From: Stieleria bergensis | GTDB lineage: Bacteria; Planctomycetota; Planctomycetia; Pirellulales; Pirellulaceae | Assembly (NCBI GenBank): GCA_007745635.1 | Contig: CP036272.1 | Span: forward strand, 1,406,792-1,470,791 | DNA length: 64,000 bases | Direction of reading: 5' to 3' | Part shown: positions 56,066-64,000 of the stretch, piece by piece | Layout of the letters: every line of letters starts with the position of its first letter | Position numbering within the stretch: position 1 is the stretch's first letter | Notes under the pieces: model-generated | What the model saw: only the letters and a program-made list of their open reading frames with translations | Databases searched by the model: none | Told to the model about the DNA's origin: nothing | Translations under genes and position numbers: made by a program

Positions 56066-58966
56066 TTACTTTGCCTGTTCAGGAAGTTTGAACCAGCGAG
56101 CGGTCGCGTCACCGTTTGACAGCAGGACAGCAGATCCGTCTTGGGAAAATTTGGCGTCATTGCCGATTTTGCCAACTTGTTGTTCTAAGATCAGAGATCC
56201 GTCGCTGGTCTTCCAGAGTTTTAGCTGGCCGGCATAGCCGTAAGACAACAGTCTGTTGCCTGTGGCGTCAAAGGTCAGACTGTGAATGTAGTCGCTGTGG
56301 CCGGTTAGCTTTTCTGCTGGGCTTCCGGTCAATAAGTCATAGCGGTGGATGGCTCGGTCAGCGCCCGCTGCAGCTAAGGACTGTCCGTTGGGGTGCACTG
56401 CAACGCTGTACATCGCTTCGTTCAATGAGGCCAGTTGTTTCAGTTGGCGTCCTCCGGTGACATCCCATAAACGCAATGTTTTGTCTTCGCCCGAGGAAAC
56501 CAGCAGCGAGTCATCAGGGCTTAGAGCTAACGCCAACACTCCGCCAGTGTGACCGCGCAGTTGAAAACGCTGCTGCCCGGTCTGTGGGTCCCAGATGCGA
56601 ATCGACTGATCTGCGCTGCTAGAGACCAGCGTGTTGCCATCCTGAGTGAAGGCTAACGAATAAACCGAGCCGCTATGATTGAGCTGGCGTAGCTGGATGG
56701 GCGAAGCATAGGCCCACAGCGCGAGTTGTCCATCGGCTTGTGCCGCCCAAACACCGCGGCTGTCGGCTGTGAATTTCAGCGAAGTGATGGGCGCGGAGGA
56801 CTGTGTTTGTTGATGCAGGAAAAGTTCCTGTCCCGGTTCGACCGACTGTCCGGGCGCGGCGGGGCCATAAAAACGAAGTCGATGTTGTTGATCGACGACG
56901 GCCAAGAGCTTGTGATCCGGCGAATAAGCTAGGCAGGTGATTGGAGACTGTGAATCGGGGACGCCGGGTATCGTTTGCATCAACTGCCCACTGCCGGGGT
57001 TGTAGATCGCGACTGATCCATTCACGGTGCCAATGGCCAAACGTTGGTTGTCATGCCTGGCGGCAATGCCGGTGGTTTGGGCTGGCAAGGGATCGAGCTG
57101 ACGGATCGCTTTGCCAGTGTTGATGTCCGTGATGGTGACGCCGCGATCACTGCCGAAGGTGGCCACTTGAGCGCCACTGTTGAGTGTCGTCATGCCATCG
57201 ATCGCTGTGTCGCTCACTTGGATGCTGCGAATGATCGCAGCTTTGTCAATGGACAGTCTGCCGTCGTTGGTGCCCGTGATCAAGCGTTTGCCGTCGCTCA
57301 GCCAGCGTGTTTGAACCGCGGCGGTGTCTGCAGTGCCGAAGGTTTGCAGCAAAGCGCCGGTCGCCAGTTCCCAGACTCTGACCACGCCATCGCTCGATGC
57401 AGTGGCCGCACGCTGTCCGTCACTGCGAATCGACACGCTGTTGATCGCCCCAGGATGCTCTATGGAATGCAGTCGGTGACCGTCAGCGATCTGCCAGAGA
57501 TTCAGCACGCCGTCTGCGCCTACACTGGCCAGCAGTTGGTTGTTCGCAGTCACGGCCAGTTCAGCGACCGCATCGCTATGTCCCTTGAAGGTGTTGACCA
57601 GTGAGCGATCACTGGTTTTCCACTGCAGGATGTTGCCATCGCTGGTGCCAGCAAATAGTTGGCTGCCGTCGTTTGAATAGCACAGCGTGACCGCTTTGCT
57701 GCCCGCTTGTGGCCAAGTCTGTTCCGGTTCGGGTGTCGCGTTTTCGTTGGGCGAAACAATGGAGCTAAGTAACCACTGCGTCACCGTTGCGTCAGAACCG
57801 ACGCAGGCGATGCGTTGGTTGTCGGGATGAAACACCAAGTCAACGACGGGGCCTTTGCCAATCGAAAAACTTGCGATCTTCTTTCCATCGCCAAAGTCGA
57901 TCAAGTCCACTGTCCCTGAGTGGTTGCCAACGGCGAACATTCCGCGACTTGGCTGCAGAGCGGCGGCGGTGATGCCGGCTGGAAGTTTGGGAAACTCCTT
58001 GGTGACCGTGCCGCTGACTAGATCAAACTGGCGAAGCCAGCCATCGGCACTGGCAACCAAACCGATGTTCTGATTCACAGGGACGCAGATTTGGGCGATC
58101 GGTGATTTTGTGCTCGGCAAGTTTTGTGTTTCGGTAACAGGCAACTGCCAGGTGCGAATGCTGCCATCCTTGCCGGTGGAGATTAACTGCTGATTGTTGG
58201 GCGAAAAACTGATTCCAGTGACTCCGCCAACATGTTGACCCAGGCTCCCTTGGCGTGAGGTCAAAAACGGACTCCAAAGCATGATCTGGCCGGTGGAGTC
58301 GGCTGTGGCAAACAGAACACCATCGTTTCGCCAGGCAGTGTGCGTGACGGATCCCGCGTGGCCGCGACGTGTGGTGGGCTCGGTCGGATTCTTCAAGGTG
58401 GCCAGCGTGGCTGGATCGGCCGAGGCGATTTGGCTGATCTCGATCAATCGTACATTGCCATCGGCATCCGCTGAGATCAGGTTCCGATTGTCGCTGCTAA
58501 TGGACAGCGCCAGGGCAGCTGATGTGTGGGCGGGGATCTTGATGATCGGGCTGGACTGAGGGACATCCCACAAGCGAATGGTGTTGTCTTGCGCTCCGGT
58601 CGCCAGCAACCGGCCATTCTTGCTCAGCGCCAAGCAGAAAATCGGTCCGGTGTGCCCGTCGTATTGACGCAATTGCCTGCCAGTGGCCAAGTCCCACAGT
58701 CGAGCGGTTTGGTCCGTGCTGGTTGTGATCGCTTGGTCGCCTTTGGGGGACAGAGCTCCCATGGTCACCGACGAATAGTGACCTTGCAAAGTCAGTGGCT
58801 GCTGGATGGTTCCCGCTTGATTGGCGACCGGTGTTTGCGCATCGCTGGCAGGTTGCCACAGCAGGATTGGCAAGAATAGAAAAAATCCCAGGACAACGCG
58901 ACGAAGCGCTGTTGGGAAGTTGTCCCGACAGAAGTCCCTAACGAAAGAATGTGCAGTCAAATGCAT
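56066..58966 (-). CDS. Exported WD40-repeat protein
   Basis: A 966-residue protein with a signal sequence (VVLGFFLFLPILLWQPASDA) followed almost entirely by WD40 repeats, enough for about two propellers. Clear repeats include LQGHYSSVTMGALSPKGDQA, YDGHTGPIFCLALSKNGRLL, FKGHSDAVAELAVTANNQLL and LRGHTGGVLALALSPDDSLL. There is no cytochrome, kinase or other catalytic domain. It is the first gene of the same-strand cluster and 233 bp upstream of the PSD1 gene. It probably serves as a scaffold on the outside of the cytoplasmic membrane. Confidence 0.9.
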   Translation of the reverse strand: MHLTAHSFVRDFCRDNFPTALRRVVLGFFLFLPILLWQPASDAQTPVANQAGTIQQPLTLQGHYSSVTMGALSPKGDQAITTSTDQTARLWDLATGRQLRQYDGHTGPIFCLALSKNGRLLATGAQDNTIRLWDVPQSSPIIKIPAHTSAALALSISSDNRNLISADADGNVRLIEISQIASADPATLATLKNPTEPTTRRGHAGSVTHTAWRNDGVLFATADSTGQIMLWSPFLTSRQGSLGQHVGGVTGISFSPNNQQLISTGKDGSIRTWQLPVTETQNLPSTKSPIAQICVPVNQNIGLVASADGWLRQFDLVSGTVTKEFPKLPAGITAAALQPSRGMFAVGNHSGTVDLIDFGDGKKIASFSIGKGPVVDLVFHPDNQRIACVGSDATVTQWLLSSIVSPNENATPEPEQTWPQAGSKAVTLCYSNDGSQLFAGTSDGNILQWKTSDRSLVNTFKGHSDAVAELAVTANNQLLASVGADGVLNLWQIADGHRLHSIEHPGAINSVSIRSDGQRAATASSDGVVRVWELATGALLQTFGTADTAAVQTRWLSDGKRLITGTNDGRLSIDKAAIIRSIQVSDTAIDGMTTLNSGAQVATFGSDRGVTITDINTGKAIRQLDPLPAQTTGIAARHDNQRLAIGTVNGSVAIYNPGSGQLMQTIPGVPDSQSPITCLAYSPDHKLLAVVDQQHRLRFYGPAAPGQSVEPGQELFLHQQTQSSAPITSLKFTADSRGVWAAQADGQLALWAYASPIQLRQLNHSGSVYSLAFTQDGNTLVSSSADQSIRIWDPQTGQQRFQLRGHTGGVLALALSPDDSLLVSSGEDKTLRLWDVTGGRQLKQLASLNEAMYSVAVHPNGQSLAAAGADRAIHRYDLLTGSPAEKLTGHSDYIHSLTFDATGNRLLSYGYAGQLKLWKTSDGSLILEQQVGKIGNDAKFSQDGSAVLLSNGDATARWFKLPEQAK

Positions 58967-59497
58967 CGGCTCGCCGATCGGTCAGCTAAAGCGTTGCAGC
59001 GATGAGCTGATGGCCCGATCAGTTGCGTGGGTTTAGCCGGATGGATTTCGTTTTGGCAAAGGTCAAGGTCGCGGCAACTGAGGAGTCGCTGGTGCCGGAG
59101 GCCTGGACGTTGGAATAGGTGGGGCTTTGCCGGGTTCAAGCAAGCTCGAACGCCAGGAAAGCATGTCGATGCGGTGGCATCTTTAGGTGGGTCAGCAGCG
59201 AGTGTGCTGCCGAGTGAGTGGAGTGGATTCTAACCGAATCGGGATCCCCTGGTTGGTTTCTTGCGGAAAACCACCTGCGTGAGGAACGCTTCGTACACCG
59301 AATTGGGCTCAAAAAAATGGTCGCCAATCGGAATTCGAGGCTGGAAAACATTTTCCTACGCCTCGGTTTTCCTATTTAAGGGTGGTTAGACGCCCCACTA
59401 TCTTGGAATGCAGAGGGGTGATCATTGGCGAGAGTGGACCGATTGGATATGATCCGCAGTCGATCTACTTACGCACCAATTTTTGTGCCTTGAACCT
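58967..59497. other. Divergent intergenic region before alaS
   Basis: About 530 bp between the WD40 gene (minus) and alaS (plus). Promoters for both should lie here. No consensus promoter, leader terminator or gene was recognised. AT-richer sequence near 59345-59385 is the likeliest promoter zone for alaS. Confidence 0.4.
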
Positions 59498-62329
59498 ATG
59501 AAAACCGACGAACTACGCGAAAAGTATTTGGAATTCTTTGTCAGCAAGGGCTGCACGCAGATAGCCAGCGACGTGTTGGTGCCGACTTGGGATCCCTCGG
59601 TCTTGTTCACCCCTGCTGGAATGAACCAGTTCAAGGACCACTTCTTGGGCAAAGTGAAGCTGGACTTCACCCGCGCGACGACGTGCCAGAAGTGTTTGCG
59701 TACCGGTGACATTGACAATGTGGGGCGCACGGCGTTCCACCACACGTTCTTTGAAATGCTGGGCAATTTCTCTTTTGGTGACTACTTCAAGAAAGATGCG
59801 ATCGCTTGGGCCTGGGAGTTTTTGACGGAAAAGAAGTGGCTGGGAATTCCCGGTGAGCGTCTTTCGGTCACGGTCTACAAAGACGATGACGAAGCTTACA
59901 ACTTCTGGCGCGACATGATTGGGCTTCCCGATGCCCGAATTGTTCGTATGGACGAAGATGAAAACTTCTGGCCAGCCTCGGCACCCAGCGAAGGTCCCGA
60001 TGGTGTCTGTGGCCCCTGTAGCGAAATCTATTATCACCTTGAAGACGGCAGTGATGTCGAGATCTGGAATCTGGTCTTCACTCAGTACAATCGTCTCGGT
60101 GATCCACCGGATAACTTGAAACCCTTGCCCAGCCAAAACATCGACACGGGCATGGGCTTGGAACGAATCGCCAGCGTGTTGCAGGGCGTGACGACCAATT
60201 ACCACATCGACACGCTGCGTCCCATAGTTGATGCTGCCGCCGAAGTGGTCGGAGTGCACTACCAGCCCGATACCGATAACGGTCGACGACTGCGTCGCAT
60301 CACCGATCACGCGCGAGCCTGCACCTTTGCGATTCACGAAAACGTCTATCCCGGTCGTGACAAAGCCAAGTACGTTGTGCGCCGTTTGATTCGCCGAGCG
60401 GTACTCGATGGCTATCAGATGAATCTGCGCGATCCGTTTCTGTATCAGCTGGTCGGCGCTGTGGCCGAACAAAGTCAGGCTGCTTATCCAGAGCTTGGCG
60501 AAACCATGCAGCGGGTCGCTGAAGTCATTGAATCAGAGGAAAAAGCTTTCTTCGGAACCATCGATGGCGGCATGAAACGGATCGGGCAATTGTTCGAGCA
60601 AATGCAAGATGGATCCGCCGTGATGGTTCCCGGATCCGATGCCGCGGAACTGAACACAACTTATGGTGTGCCGCCTGAATTGCTGCAAACCTTGGCCGCC
60701 GAAAAGAACTTTACCTTTGATTGGCCTGGGTATCGTGATGCGATGCACCAGCACGCCATCGCCAGCGGTGCTGGACAGGTGGAATTGTTCCAAACCGGTC
60801 CTCTGGAAACGTTGAAAGAAGCGCTTCGTGAGACGCCATTCGTTGGTTATGACTCCATCGAAGCCAACACCACCGTCAAAGGCATCATCACCGGAGATGG
60901 GCACCAAAAGGACGATGAAGGCCAGTTGCTTAGCAAGCTGGAGCGGGCGGGCGATGGATTAAACCGATTGGTTCTGGCCCAGTCTCCGTTCTACGGTGAA
61001 TCTGGTGGGCAAATTGGTGACACTGGGAAGATCGTCGGCGATGGATTCGAATTTGAAGTGATCGACACTCAGAAGCACGGCGGATTGATTGTTCACCTTG
61101 GCAAACTGATCAGCGGAAAAGTCACCGAAGGCGGCCAGTGCCACGCTGTGGTGGATGCGACGCGGCGGCAGTCCTTGGCGCGTGCTCACAGCGCGACCCA
61201 TATTCTGCATCATGCATTGCACACCCACGTTGGCGATCACGCTCAGCAACAAGGCAGTAAGGTCGAAGAAGATCGATTGCGATTTGACTTTACCAACCAA
61301 AAGCCAATCGATGATTCGGTCTTGCAGAAGATCGAAGCCGACGTGGTGCAGTTCATCGGTGCCGGTGACGCCGTGGGCTGGGAAACATTGCCGCTGACTG
61401 AGGCACGCCAGCAAGGGGCGATGATGTTGTTCGGCGAAAAGTATCCCGACCCCGTCCGAATGGTTTCCATCGGTGGCTACAGCAAAGAACTGTGCGCTGG
61501 AACCCACGTTGATAACACCAAAGACATCGATGCCTTTGAATTGTTGGCTGAAGAAAGCGTCAGCGCGGGCACTCGCCGGATCATTGCGTTGACCGGATCG
61601 CGTGCTCAGCAGCAACGTCAAATCACCGAGGCCTTGTTGGAGCAGATCGCCCAGCGCTTGGGCACCAGCGGTGACAAGGCTGCCGGGGCTCTTGAGCAAT
61701 TGGCTGGCGATGTGCGTCAATTAAAGAAAGAACTCAATAGCGGTAAACCGGGCGACCATTCTGAAACGTTTGCTGTTGCCGGTGACTGTGCCGCCGTTGA
61801 TGTGTCTCAGTACAGTGGCATGCGTGCCGTGGTCCGTGACATGGCTCGGAAACTGAACGTCGCCCAGGATGACGTGCTGCAGCGAGTCGATGCTCTGCTC
61901 GCGGAACGGGCCGCTCTGATTCAGCAGCTCAAACAAGCCACTGCCGGCGGGAAAGTCAGTGCCGATGACTTGATCGGGCAAGGTGAAAAAGTCGGCGATC
62001 ATCTGCTGGTGGTCGCCGAAGTTCCTGGTGCGAACCCCAATGTGATGCGCAATTGGATTGACCAGATTCGTAAAAAGGCCGACGGCGAAACCGCCGTGTT
62101 GCTGGGGACCGTTTCGGGCGACAAAGTCATGCTGGTCGGTGGTCTAAGCCATGGCTTGGTGGACAGCGGCTTGAAAGCGGGACAGTGGGTTGGCGATACC
62201 GCCAAGCTCGTTGGCGGCGGCGGCGGCGGACGGCCAGACATGGCACAGGCCGGCGGCAAGGATCCCGCGAAGTTGACCGATGCCTTGGCCACCGCCAAGC
62301 AATCCATGGCGGAGCAATTGGCACGCTAG
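59498..62329 (+). CDS. alaS: Alanyl-tRNA synthetase
   Basis: A 943-residue class II synthetase, longer than the E. coli enzyme (876). ATG 59498 gives MKTDELREKYLEFFVSKGCT; an in-frame TTG lies 15 bp upstream. The catalytic domain shows LFTPAGMNQFKDHFLGKV, FHHTFFEMLGNFSFGDYF and GMGLERIASVLQG. The editing domain has the zinc ligands H-x3-H in ARAHSATHILHHAL and C-x3-H in ELCAGTHVDNTK. The C-terminal DHHA1 domain ends with GGGGGGRPDMAQAGG. All motifs are intact. It is monocistronic as far as can be seen. Confidence 0.98.
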   Translation: MKTDELREKYLEFFVSKGCTQIASDVLVPTWDPSVLFTPAGMNQFKDHFLGKVKLDFTRATTCQKCLRTGDIDNVGRTAFHHTFFEMLGNFSFGDYFKKDAIAWAWEFLTEKKWLGIPGERLSVTVYKDDDEAYNFWRDMIGLPDARIVRMDEDENFWPASAPSEGPDGVCGPCSEIYYHLEDGSDVEIWNLVFTQYNRLGDPPDNLKPLPSQNIDTGMGLERIASVLQGVTTNYHIDTLRPIVDAAAEVVGVHYQPDTDNGRRLRRITDHARACTFAIHENVYPGRDKAKYVVRRLIRRAVLDGYQMNLRDPFLYQLVGAVAEQSQAAYPELGETMQRVAEVIESEEKAFFGTIDGGMKRIGQLFEQMQDGSAVMVPGSDAAELNTTYGVPPELLQTLAAEKNFTFDWPGYRDAMHQHAIASGAGQVELFQTGPLETLKEALRETPFVGYDSIEANTTVKGIITGDGHQKDDEGQLLSKLERAGDGLNRLVLAQSPFYGESGGQIGDTGKIVGDGFEFEVIDTQKHGGLIVHLGKLISGKVTEGGQCHAVVDATRRQSLARAHSATHILHHALHTHVGDHAQQQGSKVEEDRLRFDFTNQKPIDDSVLQKIEADVVQFIGAGDAVGWETLPLTEARQQGAMMLFGEKYPDPVRMVSIGGYSKELCAGTHVDNTKDIDAFELLAEESVSAGTRRIIALTGSRAQQQRQITEALLEQIAQRLGTSGDKAAGALEQLAGDVRQLKKELNSGKPGDHSETFAVAGDCAAVDVSQYSGMRAVVRDMARKLNVAQDDVLQRVDALLAERAALIQQLKQATAGGKVSADDLIGQGEKVGDHLLVVAEVPGANPNVMRNWIDQIRKKADGETAVLLGTVSGDKVMLVGGLSHGLVDSGLKAGQWVGDTAKLVGGGGGGRPDMAQAGGKDPAKLTDALATAKQSMAEQLAR

Positions 62330-62338
62330 TCGCACCTT

Positions 62339-62398
62339 CGTAGGCCGCCGTGCTTGCACGCACCAATGCCGTAGGCCGCCGTGCTTGCACGCACCAAT
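62339..62398. repeat. Two 29-bp copies of a dispersed GC-rich repeat
   Basis: cgtaggccgccgtgcttgca plus cgcaccaat occurs at 62339-62367 and 62370-62398 (period 31 bp). The inverse complement is found, diverged, at 24467-24494, and fragments resembling it (ttggtgcgtgc) near 9436. It lies just after alaS and could act on its transcript end. Confidence 0.85.
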
Positions 62399-62435
62399 CA
62401 CCTCGAACCCACCCTGCTTGAACCACTTGTTTACC

Positions 62436-64000
62436 CTAAGCCAGGCTGGTTTCTTGCACGATCGGTTCCAAGGTCTCCCATTGCAACTTGCCCGTTAAAC
62501 GATGGAAGGTTTCATCGTGTAAGACGACCAAGTTCAACCAGCCATTTTGCACCAAGTCTTGCAGCGATTCGTGTTGCTTGATGATGCTCAACACCGCTTC
62601 TGGGGCCGCATCGATCACGCCCAGCAGTCGCAGCGGTTGGTGTTGCAGTTGATTGCCATCGTGCACTGATTGGAACGGCAATCCGGTTTGCAGGTCACCG
62701 CCGTTGCCCGACAGGATCCCAAAGCGTCCGACGACGTTGTGCACGGTCTTCGATCCGCTGCTGTTGTACACCGGGTTCACCACCGAGGCGTAGTATTGCA
62801 AATTGATCCAGTGAGCGACGATCAAGGGTGCCGTCATGATCTGTTCCAAGACCGCTGATTGAGGGTCCTTGGTTTGATCATAGCTATGCAAGAAGGTTCG
62901 TCCCGACAAGTTGGCTCGTTTGGTTAGGTCTCGCGATCCGACCACGAAGGCAGCGTTGCCAGCGAGGCCCCACTCTGGTCGCACTTCGGACCAGTCAGCG
63001 CTTCGTCGGAAGAGATCCTGAGCCTGGTTGCCTGGCAGGTCTGCCATTCGTTCGCGTCTGGTTTTCGCGGACGCAGGGGCCATCAGTTCTTGCAGGTCAT
63101 CGATGTCGACTTGATGGCTGTCAGGCACTTGGTCCGTCTCAAACAGTTGCACTTGGTCCGTGGTCGTATTGTGGAGTGCCCCGACGAACACCGTGTCCAA
63201 TGGAATCTCGATGCCGCGTTTGGCAAGTGCTTCTCGAATCATCGGCTGGTTCAGCAGTTTGGCAGCAAAGCGAGCGTTGGCGTCACCAGCGTGACCACCG
63301 CAGGCACCGCACTGCAAGCCTGCTTGCAGTGGGTTGTTGTCCGTTTGGCAACCATGGCCGCAGAGCACGACGAGTCGAGCAAAGGAGTCCACAATGCCGA
63401 TCCCACGAAGGATGGATTCGGCGAGGTTGATTTGGTCGCTCTTGTTGATGCCTTGTGGACCCAGTCCCCGAAAGGTTGGCCCCAGTCGATCGGTGGCTGA
63501 ATAAGCATCTTTGCTAAAGCGAGCCAGGGTTTTCTTGGCCAGTTTTGGCGCGTACAGCAAGCCCAGTGATTCGACGTAGCCAAACATTCCAACGGCGCTG
63601 CACTGAAAGTTTTTCCAGGCCTGGCAAAGGCTTTGCCAATTCAATCGTCGCTGGGTGACCGTTTGTTCTACAGACGCTTCGTCACTGCCTTCCTTGACTG
63701 TAAAGCTGGGCTGTATCAGGGCTGGAACATTCACACTGCCCTGCTCTGTTGCCAGCCTTTCGTATTCCATGGGGACACCAAAGAAACCTGCGAATCCGTA
63801 GGTAGCCATTTCATTGCTGCAGCTTTCTAGATGTCTTCGGTAGCGTTCGCTTCGAGTGTCGATGCAGAACACCATCTGAGCGAGCTTTCGCGTGCTCTGG
63901 TTGTCATTGGGTTGCCTGTCCATCGACTGTAACAATTGACTTCGGTACGCGATTTCGGCCGCGCGTTGCAGCGTCAGGCAGATCAAGTTTTGCAGATTGC
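62436..64000 (-). CDS. dabA: Inorganic carbon transporter subunit DabA (UPF0753/DUF2309), N terminus outside window
   Basis: The C-terminal 521 or so residues of a large protein; the frame stays open to base 64000. DabA is a beta-carbonic-anhydrase-like protein that, with membrane partner DabB, accumulates bicarbonate. The zinc site is intact: Cys and Asp in VFCIDTRSERYRRHLES, then His and Cys in LCGHGCQTDNNPLQAGLQCG, where the His-to-Cys spacing of 15 residues matches characterised DabA. VFVGALHNTTTDQV and GDLQTGLPFQSVHDG also fit the family. dabB, if present, lies beyond the right edge. Convergent with alaS. Confidence 0.92.
   Translation of the reverse strand, partial: NLQNLICLTLQRAAEIAYRSQLLQSMDRQPNDNQSTRKLAQMVFCIDTRSERYRRHLESCSNEMATYGFAGFFGVPMEYERLATEQGSVNVPALIQPSFTVKEGSDEASVEQTVTQRRLNWQSLCQAWKNFQCSAVGMFGYVESLGLLYAPKLAKKTLARFSKDAYSATDRLGPTFRGLGPQGINKSDQINLAESILRGIGIVDSFARLVVLCGHGCQTDNNPLQAGLQCGACGGHAGDANARFAAKLLNQPMIREALAKRGIEIPLDTVFVGALHNTTTDQVQLFETDQVPDSHQVDIDDLQELMAPASAKTRRERMADLPGNQAQDLFRRSADWSEVRPEWGLAGNAAFVVGSRDLTKRANLSGRTFLHSYDQTKDPQSAVLEQIMTAPLIVAHWINLQYYASVVNPVYNSSGSKTVHNVVGRFGILSGNGGDLQTGLPFQSVHDGNQLQHQPLRLLGVIDAAPEAVLSIIKQHESLQDLVQNGWLNLVVLHDETFHRLTGKLQWETLEPIVQETSLA

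Noticed and set aside
59513-60472. 319-codon open frame antisense to alaS
   Set aside because: Lies entirely within the alaS catalytic domain on the opposite strand and lacks any recognisable motif.

Overview
The window looks like a chromosomal segment of a planctomycete, most likely a Rhodopirellula-like member of the Pirellulaceae. This is an inference from gene content: secreted PSD1/PSCyt1-type proteins (DUF1549/DUF1553, DUF1501), very large exported WD40 proteins, DUF1844 and DUF4332 proteins, frequent TTG/GTG-initiated frames and weak Shine-Dalgarno sites. kdsB implies a Kdo-type, Gram-negative-like outer envelope. No tRNA, rRNA or CRISPR array was recognised. The one mobile element seen is an IS110-family insertion.

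Layout. 1-1285: purD (minus, cut by the left edge). 1286-2269: a regulatory or ncRNA region with a promoter and a strong intrinsic terminator. 2270-9251: a plus-strand block for copper/haem proteins and terminal oxidase assembly: two tandem cupredoxin-like proteins, a dihaem lipoprotein cytochrome c, a small membrane protein, ctaA, ctaB, SCO and DUF420. No oxidase subunit genes are present. 9471-13508 (minus): epimerase, kdsB, pyrG, DUF1844; CTP made by PyrG is a substrate of KdsB. 13794-13988: a lone Flp pilin with its own terminator. 14578-18581: a translationally coupled trio of a two-module ABC-2 permease and two CNNM/CBS transporters. 18608-26904 (minus): a small unknown, rtcB, an exported degenerate CHAT protein, and a SulP bicarbonate-type transporter fused to a beta-carbonic anhydrase. 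27316-28875: uxaA. 29139-31258: sucCD. 31374-32156: an exported EEP-fold hydrolase.

32197-33830 is a palindromic-repeat array interrupted by an IS110 element whose long 5' non-coding end may encode a bridge RNA. 33873-38595 (minus) holds a P-loop ATPase with two DUF4332 domains, a stand-alone RNA polymerase alpha-CTD-like protein and two unknown proteins, one of them membrane-bound. 40392-43308 is an Entner-Doudoroff/uronate branch (eda, a KDG-kinase-like PfkB protein, an aldo/keto reductase), which UxaA could feed.

44418-58966 (minus) is a five-gene cluster of exported proteins: WD40, DUF1549/DUF1553, PPC-domain protein, cytochrome c-WD40, DUF1501. Two adjacent members each carry a long Ala/Lys/Gln-rich coiled coil inserted between other domains, which suggests a physical complex. 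59498-62329 is alaS. The right edge cuts dabA, a second inorganic-carbon uptake gene besides the SulP-carbonic anhydrase fusion.

The best candidates for undescribed biology are the coiled-coil WD40/PPC/PSD1/DUF1501 cluster, the ATPase-DUF4332 plus alpha-CTD pair, the attenuator-like leader before the cupredoxin genes, and the IS110 element inside a palindrome array.
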